Shown here: piece after piece, positions 1 through 5,184 of the stretch
Layout of the letters: the number at the start of each line of letters is the position of its first letter
How positions within the stretch are numbered: the stretch's first letter is position 1
Program-made: the position numbers and the translations under genes
Notes under the pieces: generated by a model
Seen by the model: the letters and a program-made list of their open reading frames with translations, nothing else
The model's database searches: none
What the model was told of the DNA's origin: nothing
From: UMGS1908 sp045588795
Lineage (GTDB): Bacteria > Bacillota > Clostridia > Christensenellales > UBA1242
Direction of reading: 5' to 3'
DNA length: 5,184 nucleotides
NCBI GenBank assembly: GCA_045588795.1
Contig: JAZNEY010000088.1
Span: 1 to 5,184 of the forward strand

Positions 1-284
1 TAGTGTTCAACATTAAGTTGTGAAAGTTCGCCTTTTGTCCACATACCAGCACAATTGATTAAGCAATCAACTTTATTAAAAGTTTTTGTTACAAAATCTT
101 TTAATTTTTTTACAGATTTTACATCCGATACATCACAAACGAAAGATTTTTGTTTAAGTTCATCTGCAACACTTTCAAGATTTTCTTTTTCAATATCTAC
201 AAGTATTAAATTTTCATTTTTGAGCATCTTTGCGATAGCTTTACCAACGCCATCACCTGCACCTGTTATGATTATATTTTTCAT
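1..284 (-). CDS. Short-chain dehydrogenase/reductase (SDR), N-terminal part, runs off the window
   Basis: Only the first 94 residues are in the window; the gene continues past base 1. The protein opens MKNIIITGAGDGVG, a beta strand followed by the glycine-rich Rossmann motif TGxxxGxG (residues 7-14) that binds the dinucleotide cofactor. Asp30 ends the second strand, which in classical SDRs usually favours NAD(H) over NADP(H). CDVSD (50-54) fits the conserved Asp contacting the adenine ring, and NCAG (77-80) is the classical NNAG motif with a Cys. The catalytic Ser and YxxxK motif would lie outside the window, so substrate and reaction cannot be named. The start is set by AAAGGAG (293-299 on the minus strand), 8 nt before the ATG. 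It follows the methyltransferase gene by 43 bp with no visible terminator or good promoter between, so the two are probably co-transcribed. Family assignment is firm; specific function is unknown. Confidence 0.88.
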   Translation of the reverse strand, partial: MKNIIITGAGDGVGKAIAKMLKNENLILVDIEKENLESVADELKQKSFVCDVSDVKSVKKLKDFVTKTFNKVDCLINCAGMWTKGELSQLNVEH

Positions 285-327
285 AAAATTCTCTCCTTTA
301 TGTTTTTATTGATATACAAATATAATT

Positions 328-1452
328 TTAATTCTTACTTGGTTTTGCACCCATAAATGAGTAATATTTACACTCAATATTTGCGTTATAAAGTTTTCTT
401 GTTTTGTCGGCACTTCTACCAAAATACTTTTCTAAAAGTTTGTTATCAGTTAAACAATAACAACTCCACTTATCAAGCGATTTAAACACCTTTCCAAAAT
501 CTGTATACAACTCACCAATTGTATTTTTGTCGCCTATTCTGTCGCCGTATGGTGGATTTGAAATAATAACGCCATATTCCTCTTCGCTTTTAAACTCTCG
601 CATATCACGGACTTCAAATTTGATAAACACTTCTACACCCATTAACTTTGCGTGAAGTTTTGCAAGTTTAATAGCCTCCGGATTTATATCGCAGGCATAA
701 ATTTTAGGCACATAATCTTTTATTTCTGCCTCTTCTAGTTCTGTTCGAATTTTCTCGTGCAATTCTTTATCATAATTTTTAAAATGCTGAAAATCAAAAT
801 TTCTGTTCTTGTTTGGTGCTATATTTAAAGCATACAGACAAGCCTCTATTGGTAAAGTTCCACTTCCGCAGAACAAATCGGCAAATGGTTTGCTTTTGTT
901 ATACACAGACAACTGAATAAGTCCCGAAGCAAGGGTTTCTTTAAGTGGTGCTGTATAATTCATCACTCTGTACCCTCTTTTATGCAAGCCATCACCCGAG
1001 CTATCAAGCGAAATAGTAACAATGTCATTAACTATGTTAAACACAACAATAACACGCTCGCCCTCTTCTGTAAGTTCACTTTTGTAGTAGTTTGAAAGTC
1101 TGTTTACGATACTTTTCTTAATGACTCCCCCACTGACTTTAATGGCTCCAAGCGTGCTTTTGACACAATTTCCGTCCATTAAAATCTTTGCATCTTTCTT
1201 TATGTATTTTTCAAAAGGAATTTTCTTTACGCCCTCAAATAATTCATCAAAAGTAGTCGCCTTAAACTCTGCAAGTTTAATTAAAACTCTATCTCCACTT
1301 CTAAGTGCCATATTGAGTCTCATCACATCAGCAAAGTCTCCATTTGCCCTAACTTTTCCATCAATGGCACGAGGATTATTTAGCCCCAACTTCTCCATTT
1401 CTCTTTTAACAACAGCCTCTAAACCAAAAGCCGAAGATACCATAATTTCCAT
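328..1452 (-). CDS. THUMP-domain class I SAM-dependent RNA methyltransferase (RlmL/YpsC family)
   Basis: A 374-residue protein, likely a cytoplasmic rRNA guanine-N2 methyltransferase. The N-terminal part to about residue 155 matches the ferredoxin-like plus THUMP RNA-binding region of this family. HKRGYR (158-162 with its flanking His) and APLKETLA (168-175) follow, then the Rossmann-fold methyltransferase domain. Motif I is DLFCGSGTLPIEA (192-204), the acidic ribose-binding residue is Asp255 in CDINPEA, and the catalytic N-P-P-Y motif is at 299-302, followed by GDRIG (303-307). The length fits Bacillus YpsC (about 385) and the RlmL half of E. coli RlmKL, which makes m2G2445 in 23S rRNA; it lacks the RlmK half. 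The ATG at 1452 is chosen because AGGAG (1464-1468) lies 11 nt upstream and a promoter lies just before it. A longer in-frame reading from 1632 would cross a terminator and the upstream gene. The exact target base is inferred from family; a tRNA target as in Trm14/TrmN is less likely. Confidence 0.93.
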   Translation of the reverse strand: MEIMVSSAFGLEAVVKREMEKLGLNNPRAIDGKVRANGDFADVMRLNMALRSGDRVLIKLAEFKATTFDELFEGVKKIPFEKYIKKDAKILMDGNCVKSTLGAIKVSGGVIKKSIVNRLSNYYKSELTEEGERVIVVFNIVNDIVTISLDSSGDGLHKRGYRVMNYTAPLKETLASGLIQLSVYNKSKPFADLFCGSGTLPIEACLYALNIAPNKNRNFDFQHFKNYDKELHEKIRTELEEAEIKDYVPKIYACDINPEAIKLAKLHAKLMGVEVFIKFEVRDMREFKSEEEYGVIISNPPYGDRIGDKNTIGELYTDFGKVFKSLDKWSCYCLTDNKLLEKYFGRSADKTRKLYNANIECKYYSFMGAKPSKN

Positions 1453-1463
1453 AAAACACTTTT

Positions 1464-1468
1464 CTCCT
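1464..1468 (-). promoter_or_regulatory. Ribosome binding site deciding the methyltransferase start
   Basis: AGGAG on the minus strand, 11 nt before the ATG at 1452. It supports this start over the second Met three codons inside and over the upstream in-frame ATG at 1632. The spacing is a little long but acceptable. Confidence 0.7.
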
Positions 1469-1477
1469 AGTAGATAA

Positions 1478-1506
1478 ATAATACCAAATTTTGAAAGCAA
1501 AATCAA
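1478..1506 (-). promoter_or_regulatory. Sigma-A-type promoter of the methyltransferase gene
   Basis: On the minus strand, TTGATT (1501-1506, 4/6 to consensus) and TATTAT (1478-1483, 5/6) are separated by exactly 17 bp. Predicted transcription start is near 1471, giving a leader of about 20 nt that just includes the ribosome binding site. It lies after the terminator of the upstream gene, so the methyltransferase and probably the SDR gene form their own transcription unit. Confidence 0.7.
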
Positions 1507-1548
1507 TCTAAAATAAAAATATGACTCACTTCCGTGAGCCATATTTTT
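1506..1548 (-). terminator. Rho-independent terminator of the 206-residue gene
   Basis: Bases 1515-1529 pair with 1534-1548: 15 pairs, with one position (1524/1539) that is A-C on the plus strand but a G-U wobble in the minus-strand RNA. The minus-strand loop is GGAA, a stable GNRA tetraloop. The RNA then runs into UUUUUAUUUU. The hairpin begins directly after the TAA stop at 1550-1552 and separates this gene from the methyltransferase promoter. Confidence 0.88.
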
Positions 1549-1549
1549 G

Positions 1550-2170
1550 TTAAGTTGAACTCTTCTTAAACTCATCAACAACATTATCTGCGAAATTAAA
1601 TGTTGCCTCACTTGAATTTTTAATATAAACATATCTCATTTTATCTTCAAATGAAAGCATTTCCCAATCTGCCACATTTTCAAGTAACATTTCGTGATTG
1701 GCTTTCGCCTTTGTAATATAAAGTTCAAGTGCCTCCGTATCAACGGTCTCCTCATCACCATAAACTTTATCCAAAAATCCGAATTTCTCGGTGTCATTTT
1801 TAATTTGATTTAGTTGTTCATTCTTTCTTGCAAGGTCCTCAGCACTTATTGCAAGTTGTTGCTTTAAAAGTTTTGAAATCTGCTCGATTTCTTGTTTTAA
1901 AAATTCCTCTGTGTTTTTACCTCTGATTCCGTCATATCTTTCAAGTGAGATTTTAAAAGTTTCTTCACTTTCATCTATCTGAACCAAAACCAAGGGTTTC
2001 ATTTCCTCTGTGCATGACTTTGCGAGTTGCCTCCAATACCTCAGCCTATGAGTTGCAAGTTCAAGCCTTAAAGCCCATTGATATTTCAACTTGTCTAAAA
2101 GATTTTGCAAATCTAGTGGAGTTGGTTGAAGAATAGCGCTGGACTTTAAAATGTCATTTATTAATTCCAT
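1550..2170 (-). CDS. Uncharacterised 206-residue helical, charged protein
   Basis: I do not recognise a family. The protein is 206 residues, soluble-looking, rich in Glu, Lys and Leu, with no signal peptide or membrane segment. It looks almost entirely helical. Residues 25-55 form a basic, aromatic stretch (QWALRLELATHRLRYWRQLA at 31-50), and about 86-128 has a hydrophobic spacing compatible with a coiled coil. There is a single Cys, at 53. The C-terminal third is acidic. The start at 2170 has AAGGAG (2176-2181) 5 nt upstream. The gene is monocistronic: it has its own consensus promoter (2225-2253) and a strong terminator right after its stop, which argues that it is a real, possibly well-expressed gene. 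It is divergent from asnS, with no functional hint from neighbours. Structural or regulatory roles are possible, but none is supported by the sequence. Confidence 0.85.
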   Translation of the reverse strand: MELINDILKSSAILQPTPLDLQNLLDKLKYQWALRLELATHRLRYWRQLAKSCTEEMKPLVLVQIDESEETFKISLERYDGIRGKNTEEFLKQEIEQISKLLKQQLAISAEDLARKNEQLNQIKNDTEKFGFLDKVYGDEETVDTEALELYITKAKANHEMLLENVADWEMLSFEDKMRYVYIKNSSEATFNFADNVVDEFKKSST

Positions 2171-2190
2171 ACATTCTCCTTGAAGAGTAA

Positions 2191-2208
2191 TTTAAAGTCG
2201 ACATTAAA
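2191..2208. repeat. 18-bp imperfect palindrome in the leader of the 206-residue gene
   Basis: The plus strand reads TTTAAAGTCGACATTAAA. Eight of nine positions in each half are complementary, around a GTCGAC centre. It lies about 10-27 nt downstream of the predicted transcription start, a position where a repressor could block elongation. It may be an operator or chance in AT-rich DNA; no known regulator motif was recognised. Confidence 0.35.
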
Positions 2209-2211
2209 CTA

Positions 2212-2234
2212 GTGCAATACGGAAATTATAGCAC
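2212..2234. promoter_or_regulatory. Candidate operator dyad over the -10 and start site of the 206-residue gene
   Basis: GTGCAATA (2212-2219) and TATAGCAC (2227-2234) are inverted copies (7/8 complementary) around a 7-bp centre. The dyad covers the -10 box (2225-2230) and the predicted start near 2218. Symmetric sites in this position often bind repressors. The transcript would begin inside the element, so an RNA hairpin is unlikely. Function is inferred from position only. Confidence 0.4.
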
Positions 2235-2253
2235 ATTTTTAATTTATTGTCAA
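2225..2253 (-). promoter_or_regulatory. Perfect-consensus extended -10 promoter of the 206-residue gene
   Basis: On the minus strand TTGACA (2248-2253) and TATAAT (2225-2230) are both perfect matches with a 17-bp spacer, and the spacer ends in TGC, giving an extended -10 (TGnTATAAT). Predicted start is near 2218, leaving a leader of about 48 nt. This is among the strongest housekeeping-sigma promoters possible by sequence. Confidence 0.88.
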
Positions 2254-2379
2254 ATCTGCAACAAACTATACTCTTTTTCGCTTTCTACATTATATGAAAT
2301 TTCAGGCAAACATTCCTAGTTTTCAAATAGATTTTTATTCAAATATTTTAGCCTACTCTCCTTTATTTTAAATTAAGAA

Positions 2380-2408
2380 TTGACAATATTTGCTAACAAG
2401 TGTATAAT
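2380..2408 (+). promoter_or_regulatory. Perfect-consensus promoter of asnS
   Basis: TTGACA (2380-2385) and TATAAT (2403-2408) are separated by 17 bp. Predicted start is near 2415, so the leader is only about 33 nt. That is too short for a T-box or other riboswitch, so asnS appears not to be controlled by tRNA-sensing attenuation here. The stretch 2254-2379, between this and the divergent promoter, is AT-rich and holds no gene or hairpin that I can support. Confidence 0.88.
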
Positions 2409-2435
2409 GCTAGTTATATTATAATTAAAAGTTAT

Positions 2436-2440
2436 AGAGG
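2436..2440 (+). promoter_or_regulatory. Ribosome binding site deciding the asnS start
   Basis: AGAGG, 7 nt before the ATG at 2448. A longer in-frame reading from a GTG at 2400 is excluded because that codon overlaps the -10 region and lies upstream of the predicted transcript start. Confidence 0.75.
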
Positions 2441-2447
2441 ACATAAA

Positions 2448-3833
2448 ATGAAAAGAATTGAAATAAGAGACCTATTTAAAACATACGCCAACCTTGATGG
2501 ACAAGAAGTTACAATTTGTGGCTGGGCAAGAACAATCAGAGACAGCAAAAACATTGCATTCCTATCTTTAAATGATGGGGCTTTCAAGTGTGTTCAAGTT
2601 GTTATAGAAAGAGAAAAAGTTTCAAACTATGATGAAGTTGTTAAGCAAATCGTTGGTGCATCTTTCTCTGTAACCGGAAAGTTAATAGTTACACCAGAAG
2701 CAAAACAACCATTTGAAATCAACGCAAGCAATATTGAAGTGCTTGGAGAAAGTGCAGGAGACTACCCTCTTCAAAAGAAACACCACACCGTTGAATTTTT
2801 AAGAACTATTCCAACCATAAGACCAAGAAGTAATTTGTTCAACGCAGTATTTAGAATTCGCTCGGTTGCATCATTTGCAATTCATAAATTTTTTAATGAC
2901 AGAAATTTCGTATATGTTCACACCCCAATTATCACAGCAAATGACTGCGAGGGTGCTGGTGAAATGTTCCAAGTAACAACACTTGACCTTGACCGCGTTG
3001 CAGAAAGTGGCAAAGTTGACTATTCAAAAGATTTCTTTGGGAAAAAAGTCTCACTTACTGTTTCAGGTCAGCTACACGAAGAGACATTAACTCACGCTTT
3101 TGGAAAAACATACACATTTGGACCAACATTTAGAGCGGAAAACTCAAACACAACTCGCCACGCAGCAGAGTTTTGGATGATGGAACCAGAAATTTGTTTC
3201 TGTGATTTAAATGGACTTATGGACAACGAAGAAGAAATGATTAAATATGTAATCAAATATGTAATGACTGAGTGCGAAGCCGAAATTGCATTTTTAAATC
3301 AATTTGTTGACACAGAGCTGATTGAAAGATTAAATTCAATTGTAAATAACGACTTCGTTCGCCTTGATTACACAGAAGCAATAACAATACTTGAAAAAGT
3401 TAAAGATAGATTTGAATTCCCTGTTTCTTGGGGCACAGACCTTCAAAGTGAACACGAAAGATATATCACCGAAGAAGTATTCAAAAAGCCAGTATTTTTG
3501 AAGAACTATCCAAAAGATATCAAAGCATTCTATATGCGTCAAAATGATGATGGAAAAACGGTTGCCGCTGTTGACCTACTTGTTCCTGGAATTGGAGAAC
3601 TTATCGGCGGAAGCCAAAGAGAAGAAAGATACGACAAACTTGTTTCAAGAATAAACGAACTTGGACTAAACGAGGCAGATTACTCTTGGTATCTTGATAC
3701 AAGAAGATATGGAACAAACATTCACGCCGGTTATGGACTTGGTTTTGAAAGACTTATTATGTACCTAACAGGAGTTGCTAACATTCGTGATGTTGAAATT
3801 TTCCCAAGAACAGTTGGCTCTATTCAAGGCTAA
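2448..3833 (+). CDS. asnS: Asparaginyl-tRNA synthetase
   Basis: Class II aminoacyl-tRNA synthetase that charges tRNA-Asn with asparagine using ATP, in the cytoplasm. The 461-residue protein has an N-terminal OB-fold anticodon-binding domain (about 18-100) with GWARTIRDSKNIAFLSLNDG (25-44). Motif 1 lies around 136-160, with HTPIITANDCEGAGEMF (158-174) after it. SGQL is at 206-209, motif 2 contains TFGPTFRAENSNTTRHAAEF (223-242), and motif 3 is GYGLGFERL (428-436), with IGGSQREER at 386-394. The length and a short insert near 180-200 (ending KDFFGK) resemble E. coli AsnRS (466) more than the shorter Bacillus enzyme (about 430). The RAENSN and HERYITEE-type segments support AsnRS rather than AspRS. 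The gene has its own promoter and terminator and is monocistronic. All motifs appear intact. Confidence 0.98.
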   Translation: MKRIEIRDLFKTYANLDGQEVTICGWARTIRDSKNIAFLSLNDGAFKCVQVVIEREKVSNYDEVVKQIVGASFSVTGKLIVTPEAKQPFEINASNIEVLGESAGDYPLQKKHHTVEFLRTIPTIRPRSNLFNAVFRIRSVASFAIHKFFNDRNFVYVHTPIITANDCEGAGEMFQVTTLDLDRVAESGKVDYSKDFFGKKVSLTVSGQLHEETLTHAFGKTYTFGPTFRAENSNTTRHAAEFWMMEPEICFCDLNGLMDNEEEMIKYVIKYVMTECEAEIAFLNQFVDTELIERLNSIVNNDFVRLDYTEAITILEKVKDRFEFPVSWGTDLQSEHERYITEEVFKKPVFLKNYPKDIKAFYMRQNDDGKTVAAVDLLVPGIGELIGGSQREERYDKLVSRINELGLNEADYSWYLDTRRYGTNIHAGYGLGFERLIMYLTGVANIRDVEIFPRTVGSIQG

Positions 3834-3860
3834 TATAAAAATAATATTTTTTCATATATA

Positions 3861-3905
3861 ATAAAAGGTTGGAATTATGCGTTCCAACCTTTATTTTTTT
3901 ATTTT
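3861..3905. terminator. Shared terminator between asnS and tetR
   Basis: An 11-bp perfect stem (3864-3874 with 3882-3892, core AAAGGTTGGAA) with a 7-nt loop is followed on the plus strand by ATTTTTTTATTTT, a clear terminator for asnS. On the minus strand the stem is followed by a shorter, broken U-rich run (UUUUAUUAUAUAU counting the end of the stem). It begins about 15 nt after the tetR stop, so it probably ends tetR transcription too, less efficiently. Confidence 0.9.
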
Positions 3906-3906
3906 G

Positions 3907-4449
3907 TTAGCACTCTCTGTTTGCATACTCTTCCAAAAGAAGTTTCGCCATTTGCTCTGGGGTTTCTTTGCAACCAAACTCTATCCAAAGTCTGCATAAT
4001 TCTTTTATTCCTGCCCCAAAGAAACTTGCACGATAAAACAGTCCCATATCAATAGATGACTTTATATCAGCATCTTTGCCAACACGCTCTAAGCACTTTG
4101 CCTTTGTTTCATACTCTGCAAAGGTTATGTATGGAATGTTTAAAAATGCTTTATAAAAATATTTGTTGTTTTTAACAAATGTAAACATTTCTATCATCGC
4201 ATCATTAGAGCGGCGTTCTCCAAAGTTGAAAATGCCTGCTGTCTGATGTGCAAACTTCTTCTCAACCTTAATGATTAAATCATTTATATCGGTGTAATGA
4301 CAATAAAAAGTACTTCGGTTAATTTTCGCTTGCTCACAAATTTGACTTATGCTTATTTCATCATATTTATACTTTTCAAGTAAAAATAAAAAAGCGTTTT
4401 CTATCTTTTCACTACTGATTTTATATCTAGAATTATTCTTTATATTCAT
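3907..4449 (-). CDS. TetR/AcrR-family transcriptional regulator
   Basis: A 180-residue one-component repressor-type regulator. The N-terminal DNA-binding domain (about 12-61) has the TetR signature: helix 1 KIENAFLFLLEKY, then the helix-turn-helix ISISQICEQAKINRSTFYCH (32-51) ending in the conserved FYxHYxD. The C-terminal part, with FFGAGIKELCRLWIEFGCKE (143-162) then TPEQMAKLL, resembles the C-terminal domain of DhaS-like TetR regulators common in Firmicutes. The ligand is not evident; several Cys residues (38, 50, 119, 152, 160, 180) are present but not in a known sensing motif. The start at 4449 has GAGGGG (4455-4460) 5 nt upstream. It is divergent from a small membrane protein gene, and the shared region carries paired 17-bp repeats, so it probably represses itself and that neighbour. 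No clean promoter is visible; the best guess is an AATAAT -10 at 4469-4474 lying inside one repeat. Confidence 0.93.
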   Translation of the reverse strand: MNIKNNSRYKISSEKIENAFLFLLEKYKYDEISISQICEQAKINRSTFYCHYTDINDLIIKVEKKFAHQTAGIFNFGERRSNDAMIEMFTFVKNNKYFYKAFLNIPYITFAEYETKAKCLERVGKDADIKSSIDMGLFYRASFFGAGIKELCRLWIEFGCKETPEQMAKLLLEEYANREC

Positions 4450-4467
4450 ATAAACCCCTCATTTTTA

Positions 4468-4484
4468 CATTATTCCAACAATTG
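4468..4484 (-). promoter_or_regulatory. Candidate TetR operator, tetR-proximal copy
   Basis: The plus strand reads CATTATTCCAACAATTG, 16 of 17 identical to the reverse complement of the copy at 4561-4577. The core ATTATTCCAACAAT is itself a near palindrome (5 of 6 per arm). It lies 18 bp before the tetR start, overlapping its possible -10, where binding would give autorepression. Assignment to this TetR is inferred from position. Confidence 0.65.
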
Positions 4485-4518
4485 TCGATTTTTTGTCGTG
4501 TGTATTTTTTTTATTTAA

Positions 4519-4547
4519 TTGTTAAACTAAAAATAATTTACTATAAT
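4519..4547 (+). promoter_or_regulatory. Promoter of the four-helix membrane protein gene
   Basis: TTGTTA (4519-4524, 4/6) and a perfect TATAAT (4542-4547) are separated by 17 bp. Predicted start is near 4554, a few bases before the operator-like repeat at 4561-4577, so a bound regulator would block initiation or early elongation. The leader is about 57 nt. Confidence 0.75.
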
Positions 4548-4560
4548 TTTATTAGTAAGT

Positions 4561-4577
4561 CAAGTGTTGGAATAATG
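4561..4577 (+). promoter_or_regulatory. Candidate TetR operator, membrane-gene-proximal copy
   Basis: CAAGTGTTGGAATAATG, the inverted partner of 4468-4484 (16/17). Extended to 4581 it forms a longer imperfect dyad, with CAAG and CTTG at its ends. It sits about 7-23 nt after the predicted start of the membrane protein transcript. Centre-to-centre distance to the other copy is 93 bp. Confidence 0.65.
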
Positions 4578-4610
4578 CTTGGCAAAAATTAAAAAAAGGA
4601 GAAAATTTTT

Positions 4611-4982
4611 ATGAAAACAAATCATTTTATAACACTAGTAGTTTGTGTTGTGGCAGGACTTCTATTCTCACTAGGTATGTGTATGTGCCTGCTTCCTGAA
4701 TGGGATTCATTTACACTTGGAGTAGTTCTTGCAGCAATTGGCGGTGGCGCTCTTGCAATAATGGGCATTGTTGCATACATTAGAAATGCTAAAAGCCACG
4801 CACCAATCAACTGGAAAACTGTTGGGAAAATTTCCTATTGTGTAATTTCTGCCTTGATTTTAGGACTAGGAATGTGTATGATAATGGTATGGAATTTAAT
4901 GCTTTGGGGAATTATCATCGGCATCATTGGCCTAGTAATGTTATTATTCTTAATTCCGATGTTCTTCGGTTTGAAAAAATAA
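4611..4982 (+). CDS. Small four-helix integral membrane protein with internal duplication
   Basis: A 123-residue hydrophobic protein I cannot assign to a named family. Four membrane segments are clear, at about 7-28, 34-57, 73-93 and 97-119, joined in the middle by a short polar loop (RNAKSHAPINWK, 58-69). The halves are related: residues 11-44 align with 76-107 with one 2-residue gap, matching Cys12/Cys77, LGMCM 21-25/86-90, Trp31/Trp94, Gly37/Gly100 and Ile-Gly 43-44/106-107. The C-terminus ends in LKK. AAGGAG (4596-4601) lies 9 nt before the ATG. The gene is monocistronic, with its own promoter and a strong terminator. The divergent TetR gene and the repeat over its start site suggest it is the regulated target, perhaps a membrane stress or transport-related protein; no transport motif is visible. 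It is about the size of small multidrug transporters but lacks their conserved Glu in helix 1, so that reading is not supported. Confidence 0.88.
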   Translation: MKTNHFITLVVCVVAGLLFSLGMCMCLLPEWDSFTLGVVLAAIGGGALAIMGIVAYIRNAKSHAPINWKTVGKISYCVISALILGLGMCMIMVWNLMLWGIIIGIIGLVMLLFLIPMFFGLKK

Positions 4983-4988
4983 ATTACT

Positions 4989-5031
4989 AAATTGGAGAAA
5001 TGTTCCCAAACATTTCTCCAATTTTTATTTA
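4989..5031 (+). terminator. Rho-independent terminator after the membrane protein gene
   Basis: A perfect 16-bp stem (4989-5004 with 5009-5024, core TTGGAGAAATGTT) with a CCCA loop runs into TTTTTATTTAT. It begins 7 nt after the stop codon. It separates this gene from the next one, only 61 bp downstream. Confidence 0.93.
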
Positions 5032-5043
5032 TGAGGCGATTAA

Positions 5044-5184
5044 ATGAAAAAGAAACTATCACTAAATCTTGGTAATGGAAAAGTTAAAGAACAAGAAATA
5101 AACTATATTCCAGTTAGATATATACTTGCTTTCTTGATAACAGTTTTTGAAGTAGTTGCAATCATTGGAATAGTTATTGCTATG
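5044..5184 (+). CDS. Membrane protein, N-terminal part, runs off the window
   Basis: The frame is open from ATG 5044 to the window end, giving 47 residues. A basic, polar N-terminus of about 20 residues (MKKKLSLNLGNGKVKEQEIN) is followed by YIPVRYILAFLITVFEVVAI and a hydrophobic run to the edge, which reads as a first transmembrane segment. GAGG (5033-5036) lies 7 nt before the start, so this is a convincing gene start although only part is seen. The arrangement recalls the N-terminus of clostridial-type cardiolipin synthases, which begin with two membrane helices, but that is a guess; the HKD catalytic motifs would lie outside the window. No promoter is visible between the preceding terminator and this start, a gap of only about 12 bp, so it may depend on readthrough or on a promoter inside the previous gene. 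Confidence 0.75.
   Translation, partial: MKKKLSLNLGNGKVKEQEINYIPVRYILAFLITVFEVVAIIGIVIAM

Noticed and set aside
55..312. 85-residue open frame on the plus strand
   Set aside because: It is antisense to the SDR gene, Ser/Phe-rich, without a ribosome binding site, and has no family resemblance.
1121..1477. 118-residue open frame on the plus strand
   Set aside because: Antisense to the methyltransferase gene, with composition typical of a frame shadow.
1453..1632. In-frame N-terminal extension of the methyltransferase to an ATG at 1632
   Set aside because: It overlaps the end of the 206-residue gene, its terminator and the gene's own promoter; the family N-terminus and ribosome binding site fit the ATG at 1452.
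2154..2174. Out-of-frame six-codon frame starting 4 nt before the 206-residue gene start
   Set aside because: Its ATG is only about one base from the ribosome binding site, too close to be used; unlikely to be a leader peptide.
2294..2371. 25-codon plus-strand frame in the divergent intergenic region
   Set aside because: No ribosome binding site, no promoter, and AT-driven composition.
2400..2447. In-frame N-terminal extension of asnS from a GTG at 2400
   Set aside because: The codon abuts the -10 box and lies upstream of the predicted transcript start; the ATG at 2448 has a ribosome binding site and the expected AsnRS N-terminus.
3336..3542. 68-residue open frame on the minus strand
   Set aside because: Inside asnS on the opposite strand; no start signals.
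4611..4982. Small multidrug resistance (SMR/EmrE) transporter
   Set aside because: Size and four helices fit, but the essential membrane Glu in helix 1 and SMR signature residues are absent, and the internal duplication is unlike that family.
4622..5062. Two minus-strand open frames opposite the small membrane protein gene
   Set aside because: Both are antisense shadows; one also crosses the terminator hairpin. No ribosome binding sites.

Overview
The window is AT-rich with short intergenic gaps, strong Shine-Dalgarno sites and near-consensus vegetative promoters. These traits, plus a YpsC-type rRNA methyltransferase and a TetR regulator of a type common in Firmicutes, suggest a low-GC Firmicute, probably an anaerobic Clostridia-like bacterium. 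Species cannot be read from the sequence. Most of the window is ordinary chromosomal housekeeping DNA. No mobile element, CRISPR array, tRNA or rRNA was seen.

Left part (1-2253, all minus strand). An orphan 206-residue soluble protein (1550-2170) has its own consensus promoter with an extended -10 and ends in a strong hairpin terminator directly after its stop codon. Next comes a separate promoter (1478-1506) and a 374-residue THUMP/methyltransferase gene of the RlmL/YpsC family (328-1452). After a 43-bp gap with no visible terminator follows the N-terminal part of a short-chain dehydrogenase/reductase (284 to the window edge), probably co-transcribed with it.

Middle (2254-3905). A divergent promoter region leads rightward into asnS, asparaginyl-tRNA synthetase, from a perfect TTGACA-17-TATAAT promoter with a short leader and no T-box. 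asnS and the converging tetR gene share a hairpin that probably terminates in both directions.

Right part (3907-5184). A TetR-family regulator (minus) is divergent from a small four-helix membrane protein (plus). The 161-bp region between them carries two copies of a 17-bp sequence (16/17 identical) in inverted orientation, one before each gene, which are good candidates for the regulator's operators. The membrane protein is an internal duplication of a two-helix unit, each carrying LGMCM. A strong terminator closes this gene, and a second membrane protein begins at 5044 and runs off the window.

The best candidates for something undescribed are the TetR/duplicated membrane protein pair with its paired operators, and the orphan 206-residue gene with its very strong promoter overlapped by dyads.
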